From NCBI GenBank assembly GCA_964017235.1, contig OZ024938.1, positions 58,953,816 through 59,017,815 on the forward strand: 64,000 bases of DNA, written 5' to 3'. The notes under the pieces were generated by a model. The model made no database searches, was not told the DNA's origin, and worked only from the letters and a program-made list of their open reading frames with translations. Numbering within the stretch: position 1 is the first letter of the stretch; every line of letters starts with the position of its first letter. This document shows, in pieces, positions 10,602 through 19,570 of this stretch. The position numbers and the translations under genes were made by a program. Origin of the DNA: Sabellastarte sp. h YS-2021. Lineage: Eukaryota; Annelida; Polychaeta; Sabellida; Sabellidae.

Positions 10602-11597
10602 TTAAGCATTTATCACATCAGCCAATGCAAAGGCCAGAGCCTCCCCTGACACATGGTCCGACTGAATGTACCTCCAGACACATTCAGAGGACCATGTGCC
10701 ATGGCGCTTTATTTGTTGAATGGGGACATGGGCGTTATAAGCAAATGTTGCCCCAGACCTGCGAAAAGAATGATATGTAAAAAAGGCTGGATCCAAACCC
10801 AAGGTCATATTAACAGACTTTAGGGCTTTTCTGACTCTTGAATCTGTAAGTGGTTGCCAACCACTAGATGTGTGGATTTGAAATGCAGAGTGGGTAGCCG
10901 TCATAGGATAAAATTTTTTGAGGGCCTTAAGGGCCCTAAAAGGGCATATAGCCCGATTTGAAACTTTAGGTAGTGATATAACCTGAACAGCATCTCTGTT
11001 TTGCATGGTTTTAGACCACTTAATCAAAATCTTCACCAAATTTTTGGTGAAGAAAAGGTCATGACCTGTCAAATGACGAGATGGGTCAAAGGTCAAGATG
11101 GAGTGGGGAGCCAAATTTGACAATCTGAAAAACCCGAAGAAACCGGTGAGAAAAATGGCCCTGAACACCTCTGGGAAATTAAGGTGGTCACAAGATTCAG
11201 AAATCCGAGCTAACATGCAAAGGTCAATTACATTGTGAGAGGTCAAAGCCAAAGACCTGTTTATACGCATTGACTTTTGAAAATATCTGATCCTGGGGTG
11301 ATCAAGCAGAGAATAAGACATGTTATAAATTACAAAATTGGCCTTTATGGCCGACAAGTAGTTAGCAATCATACTGACAGAACAATTATTGGAAACCAGA
11401 CATTCACAAAAACACAATATGACATTGACATCGATTTCCACCATGGTGACTTGCATGTAGACACAGAAGGCTATGAAGACCCTGAACATCTTTGTATACG
11501 CTTGCTTTGTCTTGGGTCTGAAGGCCTCCTGAGTTCTAGATGCTGCTTTTTGAGACAGAGACCTCAAGGCCACATTATCTACAACAAAGTATAGCAA
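10602..11597 (-). CDS. Ngaro tyrosine recombinase
   Basis: This 331-codon frame encodes a tyrosine recombinase with a complete active site: Arg158 (FFGFFRLSNL), His276 and Arg279 (YHSFRRSG), His299 and Trp302 (RHGTW), and the nucleophile Tyr310 (VWRYIQ). Residues about 20-110 form the helical core-binding domain. It would join circular element DNA to the genome. The frame opens after an in-frame TAA with a TTG codon and has no ATG until residue 37, which would remove the first helix. The true start is therefore unsettled: splicing from the pol frame, reinitiation or a non-AUG start are possible. It lies 68 bp after pol and 25 bp before repeat B1. Confidence 0.9.
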   Translation of the reverse strand: MLYFVVDNVALRSLSQKAASRTQEAFRPKTKQAYTKMFRVFIAFCVYMQVTMVEIDVNVILCFCECLVSNNCSVSMIANYLSAIKANFVIYNMSYSLLDHPRIRYFQKSMRINRSLALTSHNVIDLCMLARISESCDHLNFPEVFRAIFLTGFFGFFRLSNLAPHSILTFDPSRHLTGHDLFFTKNLVKILIKWSKTMQNRDAVQVISLPKVSNRAICPFRALKALKKFYPMTATHSAFQIHTSSGWQPLTDSRVRKALKSVNMTLGLDPAFFTYHSFRRSGATFAYNAHVPIQQIKRHGTWSSECVWRYIQSDHVSGEALAFALADVINA

Positions 11598-11665
11598 CTG
11601 TTAGCATATATGTATCTGTAAGCATTTGGCCCCTGCTGGGGATATCACCTTAATAACAAAATGAT

Positions 11666-14392
11666 TTACAATTCAGGATCTATATCCAACAATTTTTCAT
11701 TCACTGAGACCCATACTGGGTCTTGTATGTGGGACAACAATTTACTGAAATCACTAGGACTGCCTATCCAGCGAGACAGCAGGTCAGCCACCCCATTGTC
11801 CACTCCCCTGATGTGGACATATTGAAGGTCAATGTCGGCCAGGGCCGAAACATACCAGATATTTCTGGCACAAGCCCCAAGATAGGGGTCACGAGTCCTG
11901 CCCGACCTAAGTACTGACACCACAGCTTCATTATCACACTTCACCAGTACCTTGCGGCCAGACCAATGCACTTGGAATAATCTTACTGCCAGCAAGATGT
12001 TTACCATCTCAAGGTGGACAATGGAAAAATTCATGAAACCACGAACTATGGGGAGGTGATACACAAACTTGCTCCACCTTCCACCTAGACCAGTCAAACA
12101 GGCATCCAGCTCCAATGTGAAATCCACAGGTCTGTGATCATACAAGGAGATTCCATTGTAGAGTGGCAAAAATTTCCCAAACCACCTAAGGTCACGTCGG
12201 AAGTCAGAGGTCAACTCAATTTTTTGATTGGCATGGCCAGATCTAAGCAGTGCTAGCATACGGTTCAAGAAGGCACGAGCCGGTTTGACACATTTGTGCA
12301 CATATAAGAGCAGACCAAGCAAGGATTGAAGCTGACGCTTAGTGCAGGTTGTCTTACTGAGCCATTCCTTGACCATGTCATTTATCTGACGCAATTTTTC
12401 TGGGGGAATGGAAACTGTGCCATTCTCAGTATCAATTAACACACCCAGACACACAACTTTGGTGCTGGGAGGTACTAATTTTTTGTCACTCACAGTAAGA
12501 CCTAACTGTTGCATGAGTTCGAACAATGACGCAAACGACGCACGCGCGACGCTCGGAACGCCGAAACCAACGTAGTCGTCAATGTAGTCAATGACACGGA
12601 AGCCCCTCTGACGCATTATGTAACGCACTGCGTCACTTAAACGTTGAAAAATCTGGCTTCCGTGCCGCGTCCCGAACGGAACGCACGTATCGACGTACGC
12701 GTGACGCCAATGCAGTCCCAGGAGGTCATAGTCGCCAGGGTCTACCTTAACATGACGGAACGCTCGACTTACGTCTATTTTGTACAGAAGGGCGCCACGC
12801 CCAAGGCGTTTTAGCTCTGACGTAATGTCATCCACAGTGGGAAACGTCAACGTGAACGGGGCGTCAAGGTACGTATTCTTATCAATACCAGAGTTCACTG
12901 AAGCCCCCAGGGGCCAACTCAAGTCAATAATGACCCTGCGTCTATCTGAATTGGGCTTATGTCTGGTCATGAATGGCGAATTGTGGGCATTTTCAATGGG
13001 GTTGAGGTGAAATGGACCTAGTAGAGCACCAAACTTGCATTCCTCCTCTATGTAAGCGTCAACATCTGAGGGGAATTCATCAGCTGAACTATGGTTACCA
13101 GCCTCATGCTTCAAAGGGCAACCCCTGTTAAAATCAAGTGGGAACCCAAACTGCAGCAACTGCAACAGTTGCTGGTCCCAGTAATCAGTCAAAAGACTTT
13201 GCCATTTATCAACATTCAGTTGTGACGCAACAGGTAGGCGAGCTTGCAGAAAATTGGGTTTACCAGTTTTCCTAACCATTTGATGCATTTCAATAGGTGA
13301 GTAATCATGGGAATTGACAGTTTTGACACTACTTGGCATTAATTGGCAACCTAGGGGAACAAAGCCAAATTGAAAATCGACCTGACTCTGCCATTGATTA
13401 AAAATGGGAGTGTTCACACCTTGGGGGAAATCTGTCCTTCCTTGATTTGCAAAGATAATTGTGTTTACAAACTTGTCTTCCATGCCTACATTGTTTACAT
13501 CATAAATTGGACACAGTTGATTTACCTCATCTGTGACTGCGTTCACACTAGGTCGGGACTTTGTGATGATACCTGTTTTAACCCCGGATTCAAACCCAGG
13601 ACCAAGACTTTCTGAGGAAGTCAATTCAGACTTACCAACAGACACATTGTCTAGCTTGCTAGACTTTTGACCTACATACATGGGAGCAGCCGAATCAGTT
13701 ACATGGGAGGATTCAAACTCCTGACCACTGGGTTCTGCTATCACCACATCCCCAGGAGCACAACCAGACATACTGAGTTTTGTGTCACAGTCACAAGATT
13801 CAAACCCAGATATGAGGGGTTCGAACCCAGGAGATTTGGATTCAAACCCAGGAGTTTCAATTGCAGTTTGTTTTTGAGGTGAATTTTGAACTACATCAAT
13901 ATCATGACACTTAGCACCGTGGTCAACGCCTTTATTGGAGTGGACACTGGGGTGGCCTAGATCATTGTGTGCGACCTCAGACATGACACAGCCAGCATGA
14001 AAGCTGACAGCATTAGTTTGCTTTACTGTTCTACCAAAGACACGTGACCTGATGGTATTTGTGTTTGACACTTGACATTTATGACGCCTTGCAGCCAATA
14101 AGGCGTCAACCTGACTAGGAACTACTGACTTATTGTACAAAAACCTTGTTTTATACTGTTTCTCATCTTTGACATTAGTTACAACATGTGACACTACATC
14201 ATCACTAGGACAAACACTAGTGACACCTACAATCTCAGAAACCGGTATTTGTCTATCATTGCACTCAGCCAAGCTGCAGCTGCTGCATCCTAATGATGGG
14301 CAGCTGCTTGTTCGTTTTTTGAGCTTTTCTTGTGTGGGCATTCTTTTTCCGGATGCCCCACCTGCCTGCCCCCAGCCAAACAAAATGAACAA
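11666..14392 (-). CDS. Ngaro Pol: reverse transcriptase and RNase H
   Basis: A 908-codon frame. Residues about 1-450 are a poorly recognised, Ser/Asp-rich extension containing short PGFE/SGFE repeats near 181-199 and 265-270. The RT spans about 455-660: KIDVSRAFRHV (motif A, Asp540), FGTRHGSQIFQRLSD (motif B) and the catalytic Y-I-D-D at 603-606. RNase H spans about 757-875 with LELDACLTGLGG, HLEMVNILLA, KCDNEAVV and a final D in NGVADLLSRW. No methyltransferase follows. The frame opens without an ATG (first ATG at residue 18) and overlaps gag by 103 nt in the -1 frame. A frameshift signal sits in the overlap, so the product is probably a Gag-Pol fusion joined near residue 27. Confidence 0.93.
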   Translation of the reverse strand: MFILFGWGQAGGASGKRMPTQEKLKKRTSSCPSLGCSSCSLAECNDRQIPVSEIVGVTSVCPSDDVVSHVVTNVKDEKQYKTRFLYNKSVVPSQVDALLAARRHKCQVSNTNTIRSRVFGRTVKQTNAVSFHAGCVMSEVAHNDLGHPSVHSNKGVDHGAKCHDIDVVQNSPQKQTAIETPGFESKSPGFEPLISGFESCDCDTKLSMSGCAPGDVVIAEPSGQEFESSHVTDSAAPMYVGQKSSKLDNVSVGKSELTSSESLGPGFESGVKTGIITKSRPSVNAVTDEVNQLCPIYDVNNVGMEDKFVNTIIFANQGRTDFPQGVNTPIFNQWQSQVDFQFGFVPLGCQLMPSSVKTVNSHDYSPIEMHQMVRKTGKPNFLQARLPVASQLNVDKWQSLLTDYWDQQLLQLLQFGFPLDFNRGCPLKHEAGNHSSADEFPSDVDAYIEEECKFGALLGPFHLNPIENAHNSPFMTRHKPNSDRRRVIIDLSWPLGASVNSGIDKNTYLDAPFTLTFPTVDDITSELKRLGRGALLYKIDVSRAFRHVKVDPGDYDLLGLHWRHAYVDTCVPFGTRHGSQIFQRLSDAVRYIMRQRGFRVIDYIDDYVGFGVPSVARASFASLFELMQQLGLTVSDKKLVPPSTKVVCLGVLIDTENGTVSIPPEKLRQINDMVKEWLSKTTCTKRQLQSLLGLLLYVHKCVKPARAFLNRMLALLRSGHANQKIELTSDFRRDLRWFGKFLPLYNGISLYDHRPVDFTLELDACLTGLGGRWSKFVYHLPIVRGFMNFSIVHLEMVNILLAVRLFQVHWSGRKVLVKCDNEAVVSVLRSGRTRDPYLGACARNIWYVSALADIDLQYVHIRGVDNGVADLLSRWIGSPSDFSKLLSHIQDPVWVSVNEKLLDIDPEL
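14276..14320 (-). promoter_or_regulatory. -1 ribosomal frameshift signal in the gag/pol overlap
   Basis: On the coding strand the gag codons TCA AAA AAC (14314-14320) form the canonical slippery heptamer A-AAA-AAC in the correct phase. Six bases later lies GCAGCTGC (14300-14307), which can pair with a second GCAGCTGC (14276-14283) across a 16-nt loop that contains the gag stop codon. The pol frame is -1 relative to gag. Heptamer, spacer length and G+C-rich stem all match known -1 frameshift sites. Slippage would swap only the last few Gag residues for Pol. Confidence 0.75.
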
Positions 14393-15408
14393 ACATGTTT
14401 GTGAATTTTCCCATTTGATTCATGATCACGTGAGTGAACACAAGTTCCAAATTGATAATTTTTGCAATACCATGGCTTCCTACTTGAGTGATCCAATGGT
14501 TTGGCCCACCCTGACCTACCTGACACGTGTTTCTGAGCATGGGCCCTACGGATTCGATCAATGCGATCCAGATCTTCCCACTGGAGGGAACCCCGCTCCA
14601 TTTCACATAGCAGCACAGCATGTGCTGCCTTTGCCCCCTGCCAGGAAAAGTCCGTGGCGTCCTCCATTAGATCACTCAGATAGGATACCATTATGTCTCT
14701 TCTATCAGAGGATTTTTGCTCCAGAATGTTCTTACAAAAGCCCTGCACCCACTGGGTGAGGGATAACTGGTCATACGTTACTCTCTGTCTACTGACTCCA
14801 CCCAAAATGGGCTCATGGGGCCATGAAACCTTTCTTTTTACCGACACATCAACGTTTCCACCTCTCTTAGATTTGTGTTTTAACTTACGATCACTACCTG
14901 AGAGGTGTGAACTCTGATCCAAGTCTCGGATCCTACGATCAACTTTCTTCTGTAACCCATGAGATCTAAGTTTATCTAGGGAGGGAATGTCACTATCACT
15001 GTCATCCGAAGATGAAGTACTAGATTCTACAGGGGGTTTGAACTTTTTACTTCTTTTTGACTTTTGAGAACTAACAATGACACTGTCTGTACTTAACTTT
15101 CCAGTTGCTGGTGATGGTGATCCTACTGAAGCTTGAGTCGCCTGCTGCACCCCACCCGCAACCTGGTCCTCCACCATGTCGAGTCGTTGCGATACCTTCT
15201 TCAACTGTGACAGAATCTCCAGCTGCAGCCGCTGTCCGCCCAGATCCGCCTGATCTGTGTCAAGCAACTTACTTGAAACGGCAGCATCTCGCAGTCCATT
15301 AGGTACAGATTTATCACTATCAACAGTACTTTTGAATTGGCATTTTTTCCCTGTAGGTGGTAGATGTCTAGTTTTACAAGTCTTGCAACTTTGCTTTTTA
15401 TCTGGCAT
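14290..15408 (-). CDS. Ngaro Gag-like protein
   Basis: 372 residues starting at a clear ATG. The N-terminus has a small Cys/His cluster (C8, C11, H15, C23). Residues about 58-85 could form a coiled coil. Residues 110-200 are rich in Ser, Lys and Asp. Residues 200-300 form the most structured-looking part. The C-terminus holds a zinc-binding cluster (C315, C323, H329, H338, C340, C343, H352, C357) of the kind found in DIRS/Ngaro Gag proteins. It probably binds element RNA and assembles particles. The slippery heptamer lies in codons 363-365, so a frameshift keeps the whole zinc cluster in the Gag-Pol product. Confidence 0.85.
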   Translation of the reverse strand: MPDKKQSCKTCKTRHLPPTGKKCQFKSTVDSDKSVPNGLRDAAVSSKLLDTDQADLGGQRLQLEILSQLKKVSQRLDMVEDQVAGGVQQATQASVGSPSPATGKLSTDSVIVSSQKSKRSKKFKPPVESSTSSSDDSDSDIPSLDKLRSHGLQKKVDRRIRDLDQSSHLSGSDRKLKHKSKRGGNVDVSVKRKVSWPHEPILGGVSRQRVTYDQLSLTQWVQGFCKNILEQKSSDRRDIMVSYLSDLMEDATDFSWQGAKAAHAVLLCEMERGSLQWEDLDRIDRIRRAHAQKHVSGRSGWAKPLDHSSRKPWYCKNYQFGTCVHSRDHESNGKIHKHVCSFCLAGGRQVGHPEKECPHKKSSKNEQAAAHH

Positions 15409-15810
15409 ATTGCCTGTTATTTAATAAGTCTCAGTTACTGAAAATATATGCACACACACGATTCACCAGCAATCTTGGCAAATTCAGGCTTAAAATAGGG
15501 ACAAATTGACAGAAAACTCGACCAAATTAGCATAAAATGCGCAAAATGAATATAGGGTAGACCGTCCCTCATGTGCAAAACACAAAAGCCTGAGGTTGAC
15601 AAGATGACTAAGAATCAGATCTCCTGGCGTCAGAAACTTGACGTGTCACACAAAGTTCAGTTCAGCATTCTAATGTCACACACATAATCCTGCATATAAT
15701 AGCATAGGCTTAAAAGACTTGTTACGGATAAAGGACCGTCCAATATTTACACTTTGTACAATTTAAAAGCCTAAGAACAATGAAAAATAAAAAACTAAAA
15801 GCTTAGAAAT
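15409..15810 (-). other. Ngaro 5' leader
   Basis: 402 bp between repeat A1 and the gag ATG. No coding sequence is evident. It should be transcribed as the 5' untranslated region; I see no recognisable promoter or structure. Confidence 0.6.
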
Positions 15811-16075
15811 AAAGTTTTTCAACATGTCTTCCCTCCAAGTTCAAATTCAATGTGACACCAAAGTTTAGATTGCTAAGGGTCAGGAGTTAAAAACTGTAAA
15901 TCAGGGAGGCCCCCAATAAGATTGCTTGTTTATAGCATTACTTAGTAACCTTAGGTCACTTGGTTAGTGGCAACATCAGACTGGTACCTTAAAGTCTGAT
16001 TTTAAGGTTATACACACACATACAAATGCCTTAGGGGCAGGACTGACATCTGGGGTGCCTGAACACCCCAAGTGA
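15811..16075 (-). repeat. Ngaro split direct repeat A1
   Basis: The 5' terminal repeat of the element, matching A2 at 9846-10110 over 265 bp. The outer end reads TCACTTGGGGTGTTCAGG on the coding strand. Confidence 0.93.
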
Positions 16076-16534
16076 TTCTTATTACACATAATATGTTATA
16101 ATGTGAATGTACAATTGGAGCATTGCAGCTTTAATGACACTTTGCATGATCCACATGATGATTCTACATGAAACAATGCACTGTAGACTGCTTTAAGGAA
16201 CATAGTAATTACTTTCATAATAGGACCAAGGCTAATGTTGGGTATGATAGCTCTTTGGAATATTTAAAGAAATTAAAAAAATAGAATTTCTATAAGGTAA
16301 ACCCCCTTTCAGACAGTGATTGGTAACAAGTAGTACAAAGTTCCAATAACCAGAAGAATCAAACCAGAAGAAAACATACAGGAAGCTCTTCAATAAAATA
16401 GTATAGTACTAGGAATACCAAGAAGGTTTTTAAGCGTGAGCTTCAGAGAGGCTTGTGCTTCTAGGAATTATTTTTTTTGTTTTGTTTTTACTTTTTTTTT
16501 TCTTGTCTCCTGACTTTCATGAATTGTGGCTCAG

Positions 16535-16690
16535 CGTGATGAGTATCTGTTCACTGAAGTAAAGCAGCACTGGGCTATGTTAGTACTGGAACGGGTGACT
16601 AACATAGGGACGGGTGACCACATCAGTGCACTTTTTATGTCTCTGATGGCTTTGCAGCTCATGCTAGTAGACTGAAACCCCTTTCGGCCT
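16535..16690 (+). repeat. 5S rRNA-derived SINE-like fragment
   Basis: Contains a degenerate copy of the 5S rRNA internal promoter region: CTGAAGTAAAGCAGCACTGG followed by GTTAGTACTGGAACGGGTGAC. The related copy at 35095-35260 is closer to 5S. A 5S head followed by unrelated sequence is typical of SINE3-type elements. It is not a functional 5S gene: the first half is missing and changes hit conserved positions. Confidence 0.6.
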
Positions 16691-18032
16691 TGTTTTTTGC
16701 AGGTTTCACATCTAAAAACATTCCAAACAAAAATCAGAAAAGAAACAAAAGCTTAATAATCCAAAGTCATGTAAGCTGGTGTTTTCAAAACCTAATATGA
16801 AATGTATTGCCCTTACTTCAAAGAAAAACTTCTTTAACTGTACTTTAGAGGACCAAAGGATTATTGACCTTTTAAGTAAGATGTGGCACTAGCACATTTA
16901 ATGGCACACCTGCACCACTATGGTGTTTCCTATTTTTTAAAGCAAGACCTTGAGAAGTTGTGAGAAGGGCTTGTCCAATGACATCCATCCAAAAGCAAGA
17001 CTATTTCGTCAAAAGTTTTTAGGGGACTTGCAAGGATCTGAAGTGGATTTACAATGTGATAACACAAAGTGTGGTGACCTTGTCTTAAGTAGGGCTGTAA
17101 CAAATGTATTCACAGTTCACTTGGTTGGATTCAATAGGATAAAAAGCTGGTAAGGGTTCAACTCGAAGGACAAAACATTGAGCAAAATCTGACAGGCATA
17201 CTTTTAATGGAAATTTAAATATTTTTTGGTTTTCATTTTTTCTGACTGATGGTCCAGTTACATATTCCTTAGTGGTGGTTTCCATACTTATTCATTTTTA
17301 GCTCAACAATCTCATCCTTACGACACCAAAAAATAATTCCTTATTTCTGGCTAGTACTAGCTAGACCAAATATCCATGTCACCTCTTTGTAAGGGAGGGA
17401 GGTGTATGTTTTTGTACAGACTGTGGAGGTTTATAGGAATATTTTGAAAGGCAGACCAATGAGGTGCCCTTCCAAACAATGAATCCCAACAAAGCAGCCT
17501 GCTAAAATACCAAAGGGGACCAAACTGCAACTGAAATTAGATGAGTGAATTCACTCATAGTTCATGGCTCCAATAATGTCCAATTCACACTGCAGGTAGT
17601 ATGTCCCATGGTTAGAGTTTTGTACTTGGTGGCAGAACCACCTCCAAGGACGCCATATATCTTCCGAGATTTGGGATATCATTCACACTAGAGGTCATAG
17701 CCGTTGGGCAAAATGTCCCTTACTTCAACTACCATCTGAGGTTCTTATGTGACCTTGTGACAGAATGGAGAAAATCCATTCATCTCCACATGCATTGTGT
17801 CGCTGTGTTACACCAAAAGCCTGTAACAAGAAATTCATCTATGCATATTTATGGTACCAAATTTAGAGGTGGAAATTTTAAACCTTTTAAAACAAACCTC
17901 GGACGGTAGTCGAAGGACAGGGAATTTTTGCCTAATGCCTATAACCACTGATTGTACTGCCTGTGCTGTGAATCAGTGGTTTTGTTGATGCCCCTGCTGT
18001 AATTTAAGGCAGTTTTATAACTACATTTATAG
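16691..18032. other. gene-free stretch
   Basis: No supported exon or repeat family. Short open frames lack any recognisable motif. Confidence 0.5.
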
Positions 18033-18262
18033 AGGGCGGCTCGGTGGTGTAGCAGTTAGAGTTCTTTCCTCCAACCTCTGAGGCCGCTGGTTCGAATCTC
18101 CAGCTGGGTGCTTCATGTTGGAAAGTTGGTAGTTACTTGCCAATGCCCGGTGGTTTACAGTGCAGTATGCACTGGTTTCGTCCACCTGTAAACTACCCGT
18201 CGCAATATGACCCTGGCTGTTGAACGCAACGTAAAACAACAAATAAATCTAAATCTAAAAAA
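18033..18262 (+). repeat. tRNA-headed SINE, well preserved copy
   Basis: The head reads GGCGGCTCGGTGGTGTAGCA (box A region) and GGTTCGAATCTC (box B). The body follows (GGAAAGTTGGTAGTTACTTG, then GTTTACAGTGCAGTATGCAC and AAACTACCCGTCGCAATATG), and the 3' end TTGAACGCAACGTAAAACAA precedes AATAAATCTAAATCT. It is probably transcribed by RNA polymerase III when intact. It may belong to the V-SINE type reported from molluscs; that assignment is a guess. Confidence 0.88.
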
Positions 18263-19272
18263 CTACATTTATTGATAAAATTACCCAGTACACCTTCATG
18301 TGCTTCTGGCCGAGTAAATGAATTTCAGAACTATTTTAACCCTTGGACCTGGAACCCCCTCTGCTAAATTCCCTCTTCATATTCTGGAGTAGTTTGACCT
18401 TCCTTGGCCATGGTGACCTTTTGACCTTCCCTCCTCAGCAGGATTTCCAGTTCCTTCGGGTTCTTAGAGTGTTTCATTTTTACAAATTTAAATTCTTTAC
18501 TTGGGAACTTTACATATTTCTTTAAAATTAAAGCTCATACTAGTCAATTATTAAATCATATTACTAGCATTTTACTACCTTTGATCTTGAGCTCTTTGCC
18601 CAATGGGGCTTACATGTCTACTAAATCTTTGTGACATTTTTGTAGTCCCTCTTTCATCAAGTGTTCTGACCTTCACTTGCCACAAGCTTGATGGCATTCT
18701 CCCGACCTTGTTCGTCCTATTTGACCTTTGCCCTGAGGTATCTATTCTCAAGGTGGTTAGTAGTTATTCGTTCCCTTTTAAAATTTTATAAATTTTATAA
18801 ATCTTTTGAGACCAAGATTAATTGTGCGATAAAACTTAATGCCAACTCTACATTGTATTTTTCTCCAAGGGGAATGTAAGGCAGTTGTGTAACTGCATTT
18901 ATAGATAAAATTGCAACTGGATTAATTTATAAGATTTCATTGTTTGTGGTAGTTGATATTGGTGTTATGACGAGAAAGTTGGAGCCAACCTTGATCATTG
19001 ATGTATTTCCTGTGACGCAAGAGAGTTGTTTAACTTAAATATTGATAAAACTATATTATTTGTGGTTGCCATTACTGATGCCATAGTTAGAATTTTTGCA
19101 GCAGAAATTGTGTGCTTAGATTTTGAGGAAACAAGAGCACACGGAGAGCACATAACCCCGCCAAATTGTGTGGTAATAAGTATAAAATTATTTTTTGTAT
19201 CCAAATGGTTATCTAGATTAATCCCAAAATTTAATGGGAGCTAAGTTGGATCAAAACCCATCTTCTGACTTT
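18263..19272. other. gene-free stretch with repeated TGACCTT words
   Basis: No exon is recognised. The hexamer TGACCT or close variants recur near 18395, 18415, 18669 and 18721, without a regular spacing that I could define. Confidence 0.4.
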
Positions 19273-19563
19273 TTAGAAAGGTCCAACCAGTAATAGTTGG
19301 ACTCCGTTGACTTCCAGTCAGGTACAGGGTACAATTCAAAATAGCCCTCATTACATACAAAATCCTCAACCAAGGTCAACCTGTTTACCTAAGAGAATTA
19401 ATTCACCCCTACACTTCTTCCAGAAATACTAGGCGTAGTACCCCTAAACTCAAGTTCCTTCATGCCCCCACTTTTGACCGTAGAGTTCATAAATCAATTA
19501 AACACTTTTGCAATTCTTTTGGTCACTACGGCCCAGTTCTTTGGAACTCTTTCGATAAACCAT
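19273..19563 (+). pseudogene. LINE ORF2 C-terminal fragment
   Basis: One frame reads like the end of a CR1/L2-type LINE ORF2: LPVRYRVQFKIALITYKIL, YLRELIHPYTSSRNTRR, then FGHYGPVLWNSF and a TGA at the end. The pattern 'R-V-Q-F-K-I ... Y-K-L ... S-R-x-x-R ... G-P-x-L-W-N-S' is the usual one. An in-frame TGA stands where Trp is normal, just before LPVRYR. It is a 5'-truncated remnant; related pieces lie at 37090-37330 and 37440-37950. Confidence 0.8.
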
Positions 19564-19570
19564 GACAACA

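Larger units (their letters stand above)
9343..16075 (-). mobile_element. Ngaro-type tyrosine-recombinase retrotransposon, apparently intact
   Basis: Reading on the minus strand the order is A1 (16075-15811), 5' leader, gag, RT-RNase H, tyrosine recombinase, B1 (10576-10111), A2 (10110-9846), 37-bp spacer, B2 (9808-9343). A1-ORFs-B1-A2-B2 is the split-direct-repeat layout of PAT/Ngaro elements. The pol frame stops straight after RNase H with no methyltransferase domain, and the recombinase has its own frame, both of which favour Ngaro over DIRS/PAT. A1/A2 (265 bp) and B1/B2 (466 bp) look identical by eye and all catalytic residues are present, so insertion was recent and the copy may be active. 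No target duplication is expected or seen. Confidence 0.93.

Noticed and set aside
18033..18110. Possible functional tRNA gene
   Set aside because: A and B boxes are present but the cloverleaf stems do not close properly and the unit continues into a SINE body.
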